Assembly: GCA_022432975.1 (NCBI GenBank)
Contig: CM039508.1
Span: forward strand, 26,857,999-26,921,998
Direction of reading: 5' to 3'
Origin: Begonia masoniana
Lineage: Eukaryota > Streptophyta > Magnoliopsida > Cucurbitales > Begoniaceae
DNA length: 64,000 nt
The translations under genes and the position numbers were made by a program. A model generated the notes under the pieces. That model was not told where the DNA came from and did no database searches. It saw nothing but the letters and a program-made list of their open reading frames with translations. Positions 20,614 to 32,510 of the stretch are shown here, one piece after another (within the stretch, counting starts at the first letter, position 1; the number at the start of each line of letters is the position of its first letter).

Positions 20614-23352
20614 CCACCGAAGATGTAGAAGGTGTTTTGTCGTTTAGCGACCGAAGATGTAGAAGGTGTTTTGTCGTTTAGCGACCGAAGATGTAGAAGG
20701 TGTTTTGTCGTTTAGCGACGGAAGATGTAGAAGGTGTTTTGTCGTTTAGCGACCGGAAGATGTAGAATGTGTTTTGTCGTTTAGCGACCGGAAGATGTAG
20801 AAGGTGTTTGTCGTTTAGCGACCGGAAGATGTAGAATGTGTTTTGTCGTTTAGCGACCGGAAGATGTAGAAGGTGTTTGTCGTTTAGCGACCGGAAGATG
20901 TAGAATGTGTTTTGTCGTTTAGCGACCGGAAGATGTAGAAGGTGTTTGTCGTTTAGCGACCGGAAGATGTAGAAGGTGTTTGTCGTTTAGCGACCGGAAG
21001 ATGTAGAAGGTGTTTGTCGTTTAGCGACCGGAAGATGTAGAAGGTGTTTGTCGTTTAGCGACCGGAAGATGTAGAAGGTGTTTGTCGTTTAGCGACCGGA
21101 AGATGTAGAAGGTGTTTGTCGTTTAGCGACCGGAAGATGTAGAATGTGTTTTGTCGTTAGCGACCGGAAGATGTAGAATGTGTTTTGTCGTTTAGCGACC
21201 GGAAGATGTAGAAGGTGTTTGTCGTTTAGCGACCGGAAGATGTAGAAGGTGTTTGTCGTTTAGCGACCGGAAGATGTAGAAGGTGTTTGTCGTTTAGCGA
21301 CGGAAGATGTAGAAGGTGTTTGTCGTTTAGCGACCGGAAGATGTAGAAGGTGTTTGTCGTTTAGCGACCGGAAGATGTAGAAGGTGTTTGTCGTTTAGCG
21401 ACGGAAGATGTAGAATGTGTTTTGTCGTTTAGCGACCGGAAGATGTAGAATGTGTTTTGTCGTTTAGCGACCGGAAGATGTAGAAGGTGTTTGTCGTTTA
21501 GCGACCGGAAGATGTAGAAGGTGTTTGTCGTTTAGCGACCGGAAGATGTAGAAGGTGTTTGTCGTTTAGCGACCGGAAGATGTAGAAGGTGTTTGTCGTT
21601 TAGCGACCGGAAGATGTAGAAGGTGTTTGTCGTTTAGCGACCGGAAGATGTAGAATGTGTTTTGTCGTTTAGCGACCGGAAGATGTAGAATGTGTTTTGT
21701 CGTTTAGCGACCGGAAGATGTAGAATGTGTTTTGTCGTTAGCGACCGGAAGATGTAGAAGGTGTTTGTCGTTTAGCGACGGAAGATGTAGAATGTGTTTT
21801 GTCGTTTAGCGACCGGAAGATGTAGAAGGTGTTTGTCGTTTAGCGACCGGAAGATGTAGAATGTGTTTTGTCGTTTAGCGACCGGAAGATGTAGAAGGTG
21901 TTTGTCGTTTAGCGACCGGAAGATGTAGAATGTGTTTTGTCGTTTAGCGACCGGAAGATGTAGAAGGTGTTTGTCGTTTAGCGACCGGAAGATGTAGAAT
22001 GTGTTTTGTCGTTTAGCGACCGGAAGATGTAGAATGTGTTTTGTCGTTTAGCGACCGGAAGATGTAGAATGTGTTTTGTCGTTTAGCGACCGGAAGATGT
22101 AGAAGGTGTTTGTCGTTTAGCGACCGGAAGATGTAGAATGTGTTTTGTCGTTTAGCGACCGGAAGATGTAGAATGTGTTTTGTCGTTTAGCGACCGGAAG
22201 ATGTAGAAGGTGTTTGTCGTTTAGCGACCGGAAGATGTAGAATGTGTTTTGTCGTTTAGCGACCGGAAGATGTAGAATGTGTTTTGTCGTTTAGCGACCG
22301 GAAGATGTAGAATGTGTTTTGTCGTTTAGCGACCGGAAGATGTAGAATGTGTTTTGTCGTTTAGCGACCGGAAGATGTAGAAGGTGTTTGTCGTTTAGCG
22401 ACCGGAAGATGTAGAATGTGTTTTGTCGTTTAGCGACCGGAAGATGTAGAATGTGTTTTGTCGTTTAGCGACCGGAAGATGTAGAATGTGTTTTGTCGTT
22501 TAGCGACCGGAAGATGTAGAATGTGTTTTGTCGTTTAGCGACCGGAAGATGTAGAATGTGTTTGTCGTTTAGCGACCGGAAGATGTAGAATGTGTTTGTC
22601 GTTTAGCGACCGGAAGATGTAGAAGGTGTTTTGTCGTTTAGCGACCGGAAGATGTAGAAGGTGTTTTGTCGTTTAGCGACCGGAAGATGTAGAAGGTGTT
22701 TTGTCGTTTAGCGACCGGAAGATGTAGAAGGTGTTTTGTCGTTTAGCGACCGGAAGATGTAGAAGGTGTTTTGTCGTTTAGCGACCGGAAGATGTAGAAT
22801 GTGTTTGTCGTTTAGCGACCGGAAGATGTAGAAGGTGTTTTGTCGTTTAGCGACCGGAAGATGTAGAAGGTGTTTTGTCGTTTAGCGACCGGAAGATGTA
22901 GAAGGTGTTTTGTCGTTTAGCGACCGGAAGATGTAGAAGGTGTTTTGTCGTTTAGCGACCGGAAGATGTAGAATGTGTTTGTCGTTTAGCGACCGGAAGA
23001 TGTAGAATGTGTTTGTCGTTTAGCGACCGGAAGATGTAGAATGTGTTTGTCGTTTAGCGACCGGAAGATGTAGAATGTGTTTGTCGTTTAGCGACCGGAA
23101 GATGTAGAATGTGTTTGATGTTTTGTCGTTTAGCGACCGGAAGATGTAGAAGGTGTTTTGTCGTTTAGCGACCGGAAGATGTAGAATGTGTTTTGTCGTT
23201 TAGCGACTGGAAGATGTAGAAGGTGTTTTGTCGTTTAGCGACCGGAAGATGTAGAATGTGTTTTGTCGTTTAGCGACCGGAAGATGTAGAATGTGTTTTG
23301 TCGTTTAGCGACCGGAAGATGTAGAAGGTGTTTTGTCGTTTAGCGACCGGAT
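20614..23352 (+). repeat. 34/35-bp minisatellite, about 79 copies
   Basis: The unit is GACCGGAAGATGTAGAA, then GGTG or TGTG, then TTTGTCG or TTTTGTCG, then TTTAGC. Units differ mainly at two sites (G/T after GAA, and three or four T), giving mixed 34- and 35-bp copies. The left and right thirds are rich in the 4-T, GGTG type; the middle alternates. One chimeric unit occurs near 23113-23123. There are no unique spacers. Confidence 0.95.
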
Positions 23353-23806
23353 GATGTTTTAATTTAGCACGCGAGGCCTACGTGCCCACCGGAAGATGTC
23401 TCCTTTTAGGCGATGTTAAGCGAGTCACGCGTAATGCACGTGATGACCGGGCGATGAAATTTCTGAGAGTGCCAACACATGCAACTCATGCAAACCCGAT
23501 TAGAATCGTGTTAAGAGAGTTGAGGGCATTTCTCCTTTGCCCGATTTTGTCAAGAAACCGATGACCGAGTCTAGTCGCTCGACTCTGTGAAAGTTTGAGC
23601 CGACGAGGCGTGGGAAGTCGGACACGAGAGGGTTCGTCTTCCTTAATGGTTCTGCGTCTCTATTACCAGTTTAGAAAAAAAAAATATATATGCAAAATGT
23701 GAAAGTCTGTCGAGAGATAGTAAGTGAATGTAATAATAGTAAAAGTTAAGCAAACGGTTAATGAAAGATTATGAACACGTGACGGCTCCTGGCCGGGGTC
23801 GTTACA
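23353..23806 (+). other. Unique 3' part of solo LTR K
   Basis: About 450 bp after the array carry no gene. Visible are a last half-unit of the repeat (CCACCGGAAGATG near 23388), an A/T run near 23667-23685, and the terminal GGCCGGGGTCGTTACA. Nothing coding is supported. Confidence 0.6.
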
Positions 23807-23811
23807 TATAA

Positions 23812-24114
23812 TCCTTGAGGAAGGACCCTACTATTGGCCTTCTTGCAAACAATACACGCCTCTACCAAAAAGTGGACATCTCTCATCATGTGGGGCCAAT
23901 AAAAATGCTCTTTAAGCATATCAAATGTCTTTTGTTCCCCAAAATGGCTTGCTAATCCTCCGCTATGTGCTTCTTTGACTAGGCATTGTCTTAAACTTCG
24001 TACGGGAATGTATAATTTCCCTCCTCTTAATAGATAGCCATCTAAGATGCAATAGTTTCCCTCGGGTTTGTCACGACATTTTGCATAGTAAGGTCCAAAA
24101 TATCCATCATCCTC
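23812..24114 (-). pseudogene. pol: N-terminal integrase zinc domain of element A
   Basis: It continues the RT-RNase H frame after one stop at about 24115. It shows the H-H-C-C zinc domain, EAHSGGLASHFGEQ and ACIVCKKAN, with YWPHMMRD between. It is cut at 23811 by solo LTR K and resumes at 20368. Confidence 0.85.
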
Positions 24115-25314
24115 TTAACCGTTCTTGATCCATTCAAAACCAAAGAATATTGCGCCTAATTCGGTTAGAAGAATTCGTTTTCGTGAAAGGGCATCGACAA
24201 CGATGTTGTTTTCTCCTTTTACGTACTTGAGAGTGTATGGAAACCTCTCCAAATTCTCTACCCATCGAGCATGTCTTTTATTCAGGTTATTTTGACTACG
24301 GATGTTTTTTAGAGCTTGGTGGTCGGTATGGATTACAAATTCCTTAGATAGGAGATAGTGTTGCCAATTCTCTAATGCTCGTATAATGGCATAAAATTCT
24401 TTATCGTACGTCGAATAATTGAGCACAACTCCTTTAATCTTTTCACTAAAATATGCGAGAGGTCGTCCCTCTTGCATAAGTACGGCTCTGATGCCAAAAT
24501 CAGATGCGTCACTCTTAATCTCAAACACCTTGCTGAAGTCGAGGAGTGCGAGAATGGGTGTTTGGCATAACTTTTCCTTGATTAGCTCAAAGCTTTGTTG
24601 ACATTGGGGCATCCATGTAAATTCTTTGCCTTTCTTCATACAATCTGTAATAGGTGCGACGATCGAGCTAAAGTCTTTTATGAAGCGTCGGTAAAATGAT
24701 GCTAGGCCATGGAAGCTTCGTATTTCCGAAATTCCATTAGGGGTTGGCCATTCCTTAATAGCCTTTATCATTTCCCCATCGGCTTCCATGCCGTCTTTAG
24801 AAATGATGAAACCAAGGAAGTAGACTTTATCTTGTCCAAATGAACATTTGCCTAAGTTTCCAAATAATTTAGCCTTTCTTAAGGTTTGCAATAAGGTGCT
24901 TAACTGGTTGAGGTGTTGAGGGAGGTCAAAGCTATACACCAATATATCGTCAAAGTATACCACGATAAATTTACCTAGAAACTCTTTAAGTACGTGGTGC
25001 ATCAACCGCATGAAAGTACTTGGGGCGTTTGTTAGCCCAAATGGCATAACCATCCACTCAAACAGTCCGTACTTTGTCTTGAAAGCATATTTCCAACCGT
25101 CGCTTTCCCTTATCCAAATTTGGTGGTAACCACTCTTGAGGTCCACCTTTGAGAATATGGAGGCTCCACTGAGCTTGTCCAACATGTCCTCGAGCCTCAG
25201 GATAGGAAATCTATACTTGATTGTAATTTGGTTTATGGCTCGGCTATTGGTACACATCCTCATTGAACCATCTTTCTTTGAGACTAATAGAGTCAGAACA
25301 GCACACGGACTCAT
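24115..25314 (-). pseudogene. pol: Reverse transcriptase and RNase H of element A (399-codon open frame)
   Basis: One uninterrupted frame covers [53 protein letters not shown], the catalytic [10 protein letters not shown] at about residues 115-125, and [13 protein letters not shown]. RNase H follows with the [28 protein letters not shown] and IHTDHQALK blocks. It copies element RNA into DNA. The upstream linker is in another frame (frameshift near 25315), and a stop separates it from the integrase zinc domain, so the polyprotein is dead. RT type is chromovirus, CRM/Reina-like. Confidence 0.93.
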
Positions 25315-25842
25315 TGACTCTCATATATACCCCTGTCCAGCAATTCAGTCACTTGACTTTGTAATTCTTTTGTTTCCTCGAGATTCATTCGATAAGCTGG
25401 GCGGTTCGGTAGGGCAGCCCCAGGTTGTAAGTCGATGTGATGCTCAATACCACGCAGTGGCGGTAGTCCTTTAGGAAGTTCTTCTAGAAAAACAGCTTTG
25501 AATTTCTCCAATAAATGTCGAATGGCTGTAGGTATCTCCCCTAGCTCCATTACTCGATCCTTGAACATGACCATGATCATAAAATCCTTTCTTCTAATGG
25601 TGGACTTCATCTCACCCTTGGTCATAAAAAGGTTAGTCTTAGCTTTTGCTTCTCTCTTTGCCATTTCGTCCTTGGCTATTTGGTCGGGTGTCAAAGGAGC
25701 TAACTTTATAGTTTTTCCGTCGATCTTTAGAGAATAGACGTTTAAGAATCTATCATGTGTGACTTTGCAGTCATATTGCTAGGGTTGTCTTAATAAAAGA
25801 TGGTTGGCACTCATAGGTACTACATCACATGTAACGGAATCC
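25311..25842 (-). pseudogene. pol: Protease-RT linker of element A
   Basis: From the C insertion point (TTGTA) the minus strand reads K-D-S-V-T-C-D-V-V-P, then IDGKTIKLAPLTPDQIAKDE, TNLFMTKGEM, LLEKFKAVFLEELPKGLPP and YRMNLEETKELQSQVTELLDRG. One stop interrupts it before TPDQ. It is split from the gag-protease part by element C at the G-K-Y-K codons. Confidence 0.88.
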
Positions 25843-25847
25843 TTGTA

Positions 25848-27836
25848 TGTAACGGCCCGAATTATATAAACCCAGTTCGCTACTAATATTCTAAACCGAA
25901 CTATAGGATTTTGGAAAAAATTTTAAAACTACATTCAACGGTAAAAATTTTACTTTGAAATAACGTCAAAACTTGCAGCGGAAATTTATTTGTATAAAAC
26001 AACATTTATTAATTAATTAAAATATTAAAGTCAATCGGTTGAAAGAAAACAAAAGAAGACAGAACACGTCTACTGCTGAATAGTTCCAGCGGTAGAAATA
26101 GAAACAAAGGACCTCTACCACTAAACAGTGTCAGTCGAACGACACGTCGACTACCCACATTTACCGCTCACGTCCACCGATCAAATCCGTCGAACGACAG
26201 TAACACTCAGCGTCCACCGATAGACAACATCTACCGGTAAACAGTAAGACTCAGCGTTCACCGATAGACAACATCTACCGGTAAACAGTAACACTCAGCG
26301 TCCACCGTTAGACAACATCTACCGGTAAACAGTAACACTCAACATCCACCGATGGACAACATCCACTGATAGACAATAACACTCAACATCCACCGATAGA
26401 CAATAACACTCAACATCCACCGATGGACAACATCTACCGATAGACAACAGAACAGCGTATCAAGCATATACACTCTAAACAAAGAACCAATCTGACCACT
26501 AAAAGAACTTGTAAATTCACTGTAATCATTCAAAACAACTTAAACCCACTAATTGCTCCAAATTCAGTAAAAGACCTAATTATAATCATCAGGTATCCTT
26601 ACCAGAAAAATCCCAAAAATATAACCGAAATACTACAACTATCACTGTCGTTAAAGTTCTCAGCAAAAGTAAACTGGACAATAGTTCACTAAACTTCACA
26701 CCTACTGCCATTAGTTTAACCACCCCATCAGTTCACCAAGTCGAGGCATGAATGTGCTCCCCAACCAGCCTAGTCCTCAACATGCTCAGAGAACACACCT
26801 TCTGAGGCTTCTTCACTTACATCACAAAACTCCTCTATTAGCCTAATTCTAAATAAGTGAAGAAATAATGAAATGATATGCTGAAATATAAATCTTAGTC
26901 ATGCAGTTTCTACTTTCACATCTCAGTTGCATATACGTTCTTTCTCTGATCTGATCCCTCGGTTCCATTGGGAAGTGGATCACCTTTCCCAAAGTCATAC
27001 ATCCTCTTCTTGATTATGGGGCGGATTAGTTCCCTTAATAGCTGATTTGATCCTCATTGTCCATTGGGAAGTGGATCAATTTTTCCAAAGTCATACATCC
27101 TCTTCTCGATTCAGAGGCGGATTAGTTCCCTTAATAGTTGGTCTGTTACGATCTGTTCATGCCTTACCATGCCATTACATGTAAATTCATTTTCGTATTC
27201 TTTCAAAGAAAAACATGATGCATGACACACTAAAGACATTCAAACATGCATAACCCTACTGTTTTGTGATGTAGGTCCGAAGGCACACACATACTCCACT
27301 TACCGTTGGAAAAATGTTCGGTGGAGGACTACCTCGGGAGTTTCCTCAACCTAAAACCATAAATCGAGCATAAATTAAATCTTCACTAAACTTCATTCTA
27401 AACCTTCAGAAATTCCAAGGAAACTAACTTGGAACTCTATTAATCGTGCATTACCGATTTATCACCAAAATCTGAACCTACTCTCATTCACAGCATTCCC
27501 AAAACACACATTGTACTCACTCTGTTATCTAGCCACTAAAACTCAAGGAAAATGAATGAAACTCACCTAGGCTGGAGAAATCTCTTGGAGAAATCGGAGG
27601 GGAAATCTCCCAGAGCACTCTGCTGAGCTGAGAGCCGAAAAAGGAAATGAGAGACAGTGGCAGCTAAACCTCATTAAACCCTCCCTTAAATACGTTATCC
27701 ACTATAGATCTCTATTTACCATTATGCCCTTATTTAGTCGCTCATTAACCTAATCAATAATTCTCCCAATTTCATTCATAAAATGTACACTATTAGTTGA
27801 CAAGGTAAAATCAGTTCGATGGAACTGGGTGTTACA
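25848..27836 (-). repeat. 3' LTR of element C (1989 bp)
   Basis: In plus orientation it starts TGTAACGGCCCG and ends GGGTGTTACA. It holds a diverged version of the CCACCGATAGAC repeats (about 26160-26450) with interspersed ACATCTACCGGTAAACAGTA units. It also has the splice-like module: donor GTAAGT at 27303 (minus strand), arms 27261-27275 and 26816-26830. It is flanked on the inside by the polypurine tract at 27837-27850. Confidence 0.93.
26816..27350 (-). promoter_or_regulatory. Splice-like and inverted-repeat leader module, 3' LTR of C
   Basis: In LTR orientation TTTTAG precedes a 47-nt exon-like block (27350-27304) ending ACG|GTAAGT. The acceptor-like GATGTAAG lies at 26816-26822. Arms GTTTTGTGATGTAGG (plus strand, 27261-27275) and CTTACATCACAAAAC (26816-26830) are complementary at 14 of 15 positions. 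The one mismatch turns TAGG into TAAG at the acceptor. Confidence 0.55.
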
Positions 27837-27850
27837 ATCTACCCTCCTTA
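27837..27850 (-). other. Polypurine tract of element C
   Basis: On the minus strand AAGGAGGGTAGAT directly precedes the TGTAACACCC start of the 3' LTR. It is nearly identical to the tract of element D. Confidence 0.8.
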
Positions 27851-27886
27851 AAAGAATTTTGTCCTCAAAATTCAATACCTGAATAA

Positions 27887-30800
27887 TTATGGATGTTGGT
27901 CCATCATGTCCTCCTGGCGCTCCCAAGTTGTCTCCTCTATGTTCTGGTTATGCCATAATACTTTCACCAGTGGGATCTCTTTGTTGCGCAACACTTTCAC
28001 AGCAAAGTCAATGATCATTGCTGGATTCTCCTCATAAGTAAGAGTAGGATGAATTTCAATATTCTGCTGTTCCACAATCTGAGTTTGATCCCGCATACAC
28101 TTTTTTAGCATAGAAATATGAAACACGTTGTGAATTCCTTCCATAGAGGGTGACAATTGCAACTGATAAGCTGCCTTCCCAATCCTATTCAAAATTGAGA
28201 AAGGCCCTATAAATCTGGGGTTCAACTTACTTCTCCTCCTGAATCTTACAACTACTTTGAACGGCCAAACTTTAAGAAAAACCTCATCACCGACTTCAAA
28301 TTCCAATTCCCTACGTCTTCTATCAGCATAGCTTTTCTGTCAGCTTTGAGCTGTCAGGATCCGCTGTTGGATAAGAGCAATCTTCTCCACTGTCTGTTAC
28401 ACAATTTCAAGACCAATCAACCGTGCTTCTCCAACTTCATCCCAGTACAAGGGAGACCTACACTTTCGTCCATATAATGCCTCATACGGTGCCATACCTA
28501 TGGTCGCCTGAAAACTGTTATTATAAAAGAATTCCACCAATGATAAATACTTACTCCAAGATCCTTGAAAATCTAATATGCATGCACGAAGCATATCCTC
28601 CAAAGTTTGAATAGTCCTTTCGGATTGTCCATCTGTTTGAGGGTGAAAGGTTGTGCTAAAGTTGAGTTGTGTACCCATAGCCTTATGCAGACTCTTCCAA
28701 AACTTCGATGTAAATCTAGAGTCTCAGTCATAAACTATAGTGCTTGGAACTCCATGCAGTCTGACAACCTCATGCACATACAATTCAAAAAGTTGATCCA
28801 TCGAGTAGGTCATCCTTATGGGCAGAAGATGGGCAGATTTGGTTAGACGATCAACTATCACCCAAATTGCATCATGTCCCTTTGCTGTCCTAGGAAATCC
28901 TACCACAAAGTCCATCGTTATTTGTTCCCATTTCCATTCGGGAACTGGTAATGGTTGCAATGCTCATGCAGGTCTTTGATGTTCAGCTTTAACCTGTTGG
29001 CAAACTAAACACAATTCTACCTACTCTGCCACACTTCTTTTCATATTTGGCCACCAATAATATTGTCTAAGGTCTTTGTACATCTTTGTACTTCCAGGGT
29101 GGACAAAGAGTCTAGAAGAATGTGCCTCAGAAAGGATTTCCTTTTGAAGTTCATCATTGGTCGGAACAAACCACCTATTCCAAAACTTGAGAATTCCATT
29201 AACAGAATAGTTGAAATCCGACTTATCGGTAGAATCCATGCATGACTTATACTTGTTGCACTCAGCATCAATCGCCTGTGCTTCCTTTATTCTTTCCAAA
29301 ATTGTAGCCCTCAAGGATATGGCAGAAAGCATGGCTGACACACTGGACACTGCTTCCAGGTTAAATTTTTGGAATTCTGTCACTAAGGCTAACGGTATGT
29401 CAAGAATCAAGGCAGAGGCTGATGTTGTCACTCTACTCAAAGCATCAGCCACTATATTCGCCTTGTCCGGGTGGTATTTAATCTCAAAATCATAATCCTT
29501 GACCAATTCTAACCATCGACGTTACCTCATATTTAATTCTTTTTGTGTGAAAATATATTTCAGACTTTTATGATCCGAAAATATTTCACAAGATTGTCCA
29601 TACAAGTAATGTCTCCAAATTTTTAATGCAAATACCACTGCAGCTAATTCTAAGTCGTGTGTAGGGTAATTCTTCTCGTGTGTTTTCAACTGTTTAGAAG
29701 TATAGGCTATTACTTTTCCATCTTGCATCAACACACAACCGAGTCCAACTTTGGAAGCGTTACAATAAATGCTGAACTTTTCATTCTCATCAGTGAGTGT
29801 TAATATTGGAGCATTGGTCAATTTCTGTTTCAAGGTCTGAAAACTATGCTCACATTCATCAGTCCACACATACCTTATGTTTTTCCTTGTTAACCAAGCG
29901 AGGGGTGTTGCAATCTTTGAGAATCCTTCAATAAATTTTCTGTATTATCCTGCTAATCCAAGGAAACTTCGAATATCTGCTGCATTCTTCGGTTGAGGCC
30001 ACTCCTTAACTGCTTGAACCTTGGCTGGATCGACAGATATTCCATCACCAGAGATCACGTGACCCAGAAAGTGAGCTCTGTCCAACCAAAACTCACACTT
30101 GGAAAACTTAGCATAAAGTTGGTGCTGCCTTAGTACTACTAACACCAAACTCAAATGCCTTGCATGCTCATCCTTGGTACATGAATAGATTAAAATATCA
30201 TCAATAAATACTATGACGAATTTATCTAAATACTCATGAAACACTCTATTCATAAGATCCATAAAGGCTGCTGGTGCATTTGTCAATCCAAAGGACATTA
30301 CCAAAAACTCATAATGTCCATACCTTGTGCGGAAGGCAGTCTTTGGAATATCTTCGGATTTGACTTTCAATTGGTAATAACCAGATCTTAGGTCAATCTT
30401 AGAGAAAACTCGCGCACCATTAAGCTAGTCGAATAAATCATCAATCCTTGGCAATGGATACTTGTTCTTGATAGTTAACTTATTCAATTCCCGATAATCA
30501 ACGCACATACGCATTGATCTATCCTTCTTTTTGACAAAGAGAGCTGGTGCACCCCACGGTGAAAAGCTTGGGCGTATGAACCCTTTTTCCAATAGTTCTT
30601 CCAATTGTTTCTTTAATTCCTTAAGCTCCGTAGGTGCTAATCTATAGGGATTCTTAGACACAGGCTCGGCACCTGGGTAAATATCTACAACAAATTCAAT
30701 TTCTCTATCTGGCGGCAAGCAAGGAAGGTCATCTAGAAATACTTCTGGAAAGTCTTGGACAACTAAGATGTTTTGAGGACTTGCCATTCCTACTAGTTGT

Positions 30801-31135
30801 GTGTCTAAAACGCTAGCTAAGAAGCACAAATACTCCCCACATGGGGAAGATCTAGTGTTGATAGAAGTCATAACAGACATTTCTTTACTCTTCTTCAAAG
30901 CTTGAAAGGTATGTTTCAAACCACCAGGGGGTTGAAAACTAACTACTCCAGTCCTATAATCGATTGTGGCATAATGCTTGAACAACCAATCCATTCTTAA
31001 GATTACATCAAATCCCATTATATCCATAATAATGAGATCAGCAGGTAGATTCATGTTTCCTACTAACACATCACTATCAAGCATCACTCGGTTAGAGTGC
31101 ATGCGTTCACCAGAGGGTAACGCAACATTAAACAC
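27887..31135 (-). pseudogene. pol: Pol of element C: protease tail, RT, RNase H, integrase, chromodomain-like tail
   Basis: A single reading frame is interrupted only by stops (near 30426, 29944, 29522, 29021, 28962, 28724, 28394, 28340). In order: [15 protein letters not shown] and [14 protein letters not shown] with [31 protein letters not shown] and catalytic [10 protein letters not shown]; RNase H with [16 protein letters not shown] and [11 protein letters not shown]; integrase with an HHCC zinc domain, [21 protein letters not shown] and [19 protein letters not shown]...VLRNKEIPLVKVLW chromodomain-like end closes the frame (27887-28306). The Asp of RNase H DAS has become Asn. The type is Tekay/Del chromovirus. 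Confidence 0.92.
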
Positions 31136-31153
31136 ATGTACAGTAGGGGTAAA

Positions 31154-32355
31154 TTATACATCTAACTTAACAACAAACGCAAACGCTATAAAGGAATGTG
31201 TCGCATCGGAATCTATTAAAGTAAAAGCAGGCACAGAGTTGATCAATATGGTACTTGACACCACAGCGGGCTGGTCATCATCACCCGACTCCATCATGGA
31301 GAATATCCTCAGCTTTAACTTAGCAGGGCCACTCTTTAAGGCTGGGCAGTCCCTATTAATATGGCCGACCTTGTTACAGTTGAAGCATCGGGTGACTCTA
31401 GGCTTCGGGCAATCTCTGTACGTTTGTCCAACCTCCTCACAGTTGAAACACTTTCCCGTCCCAAGTCTACACTCGCCCAGGTGACTTTTCAAACACTTTG
31501 GGCATTGGGGAAACTTCCTGATATCCTGCACTTTCCTTCTTGTTCCTTGGTTACTCTGTCCCTCACTAGGCCTCTTCATCCCTCTCTGTTGGTGCGGCGG
31601 AATGAACTTTCGTGGGGCTTCCTTTGGTCCAGCACACTTCATCTCAGCTTCTTCCACTTTCAATGCTGTGGACACAACTTCACTGAATGACAAACCTTTA
31701 ATACCACAAAATTTGACTCCTCTGTAAATTTCTGGCTTCAGTCCATGCACAAATTGAAACACCTTATCTTCATTCCTGTGAACAAGGTGTCCAGCGAACC
31801 TTGACAGTGATTCAAATTGTCTGCTGTACTCAGCCACAGACCCCGTTTGTTTCAATTGCAAGAACTCTACTTTCTTCGAAGTTTGGACAGTGCTACTGAA
31901 ATACTTCTCATAGAAAACTTCCTTGAATTGCTCATAGACAACTTCTTGAATTGCGCCCACGACATTGCCAGGACATCGGTGGTGGTCTCCATTGATTCCC
32001 ACCAAAGCAGAGCATCACCAGCCAGATGAAATGTTGCCAGAGTGACTTTATCTCCTTCTCCAATGTTGGCACATCTGAACATGCTCTCAATCTTCCTAAG
32101 CCACTCCTCAGCAACAATCGGATTGGATGACTTTCCATCAAATGTGGGCGGCTGTAGTCTCGGGAATCGGTCTCCTAAATGCTCATTACTATAACTCCAG
32201 TTGGCACTTCCTTGCATTTCTCGACCCAACAATACACCTAACTGATCAGATTGTTGACGCACTAAGTCTGTTTGCTAACGCACCAAATCTGTCAGCTGCC
32301 TAATCACGCTAGGATCTTCCTCACGTCTCGGGTTTGGTACCTCCTTTGTGTACAT
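31154..32355 (-). pseudogene. gag: Gag and protease start of element C, broken
   Basis: An ATG at 32355 begins a frame with a stop near 32275. The gag core (FRCANIGEGDKVTLATFHL, ALLWWESMETTTDV) is frameshifted near 31925-31950 by a ~25-bp local duplication. It continues as EYSRQFESLSRFAGH, then three knuckle-like motifs: CPKCLKSHLGEC, CFNCEEVGQTYRDC (His replaced by Gln) and CFNCNKVGHINRDC. The protease active site reads FTLIDSDATHSF, with Asp in place of the essential Gly. A stop follows at 31153. Confidence 0.9.
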
Positions 32356-32495
32356 TCATACGAAATTCCTGTACAGGTTAATTACTCTCAGAAATATCTA
32401 AAACGTCAGATCAACATAAACACTTACAGTTGTTGGAGTACTTCTATGCGACGATCGACACTGATGAGTAATCTTTTAAACGGTTGAACTAAATA

Positions 32496-32507
32496 GCTCT
32501 GATACCA
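32496..32507 (-). other. Primer-binding site of element C
   Basis: The minus strand reads TGGTATCAGAGC, a perfect plant initiator tRNA-Met primer site, three bases inside the 5' LTR. Confidence 0.92.
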
Positions 32508-32510
32508 ATC

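Larger units (their letters stand above)
20374..23806 (+). repeat. Solo LTR K (3433 bp) with a large internal tandem array
   Basis: It begins TGTAACACCCGAC, ends GGTCGTTACA, and is flanked by exact TATAA duplications (20369-20373 and 23807-23811). The integrase frame of A is continuous when it is removed, giving [12 protein letters not shown]. No internal retroviral genes or second LTR are present, so it is a solo LTR. About 80% of it is the array at 20614-23352. The plus orientation is inferred from the TGTAACACCC start shared with other LTRs. Confidence 0.88.

Noticed and set aside
20614..23352. CRISPR-like appearance of regular 34/35-bp repeats
   Set aside because: The units are contiguous with no unique spacers, the genome is a plant's, and the array lies inside a solo LTR with target duplications.
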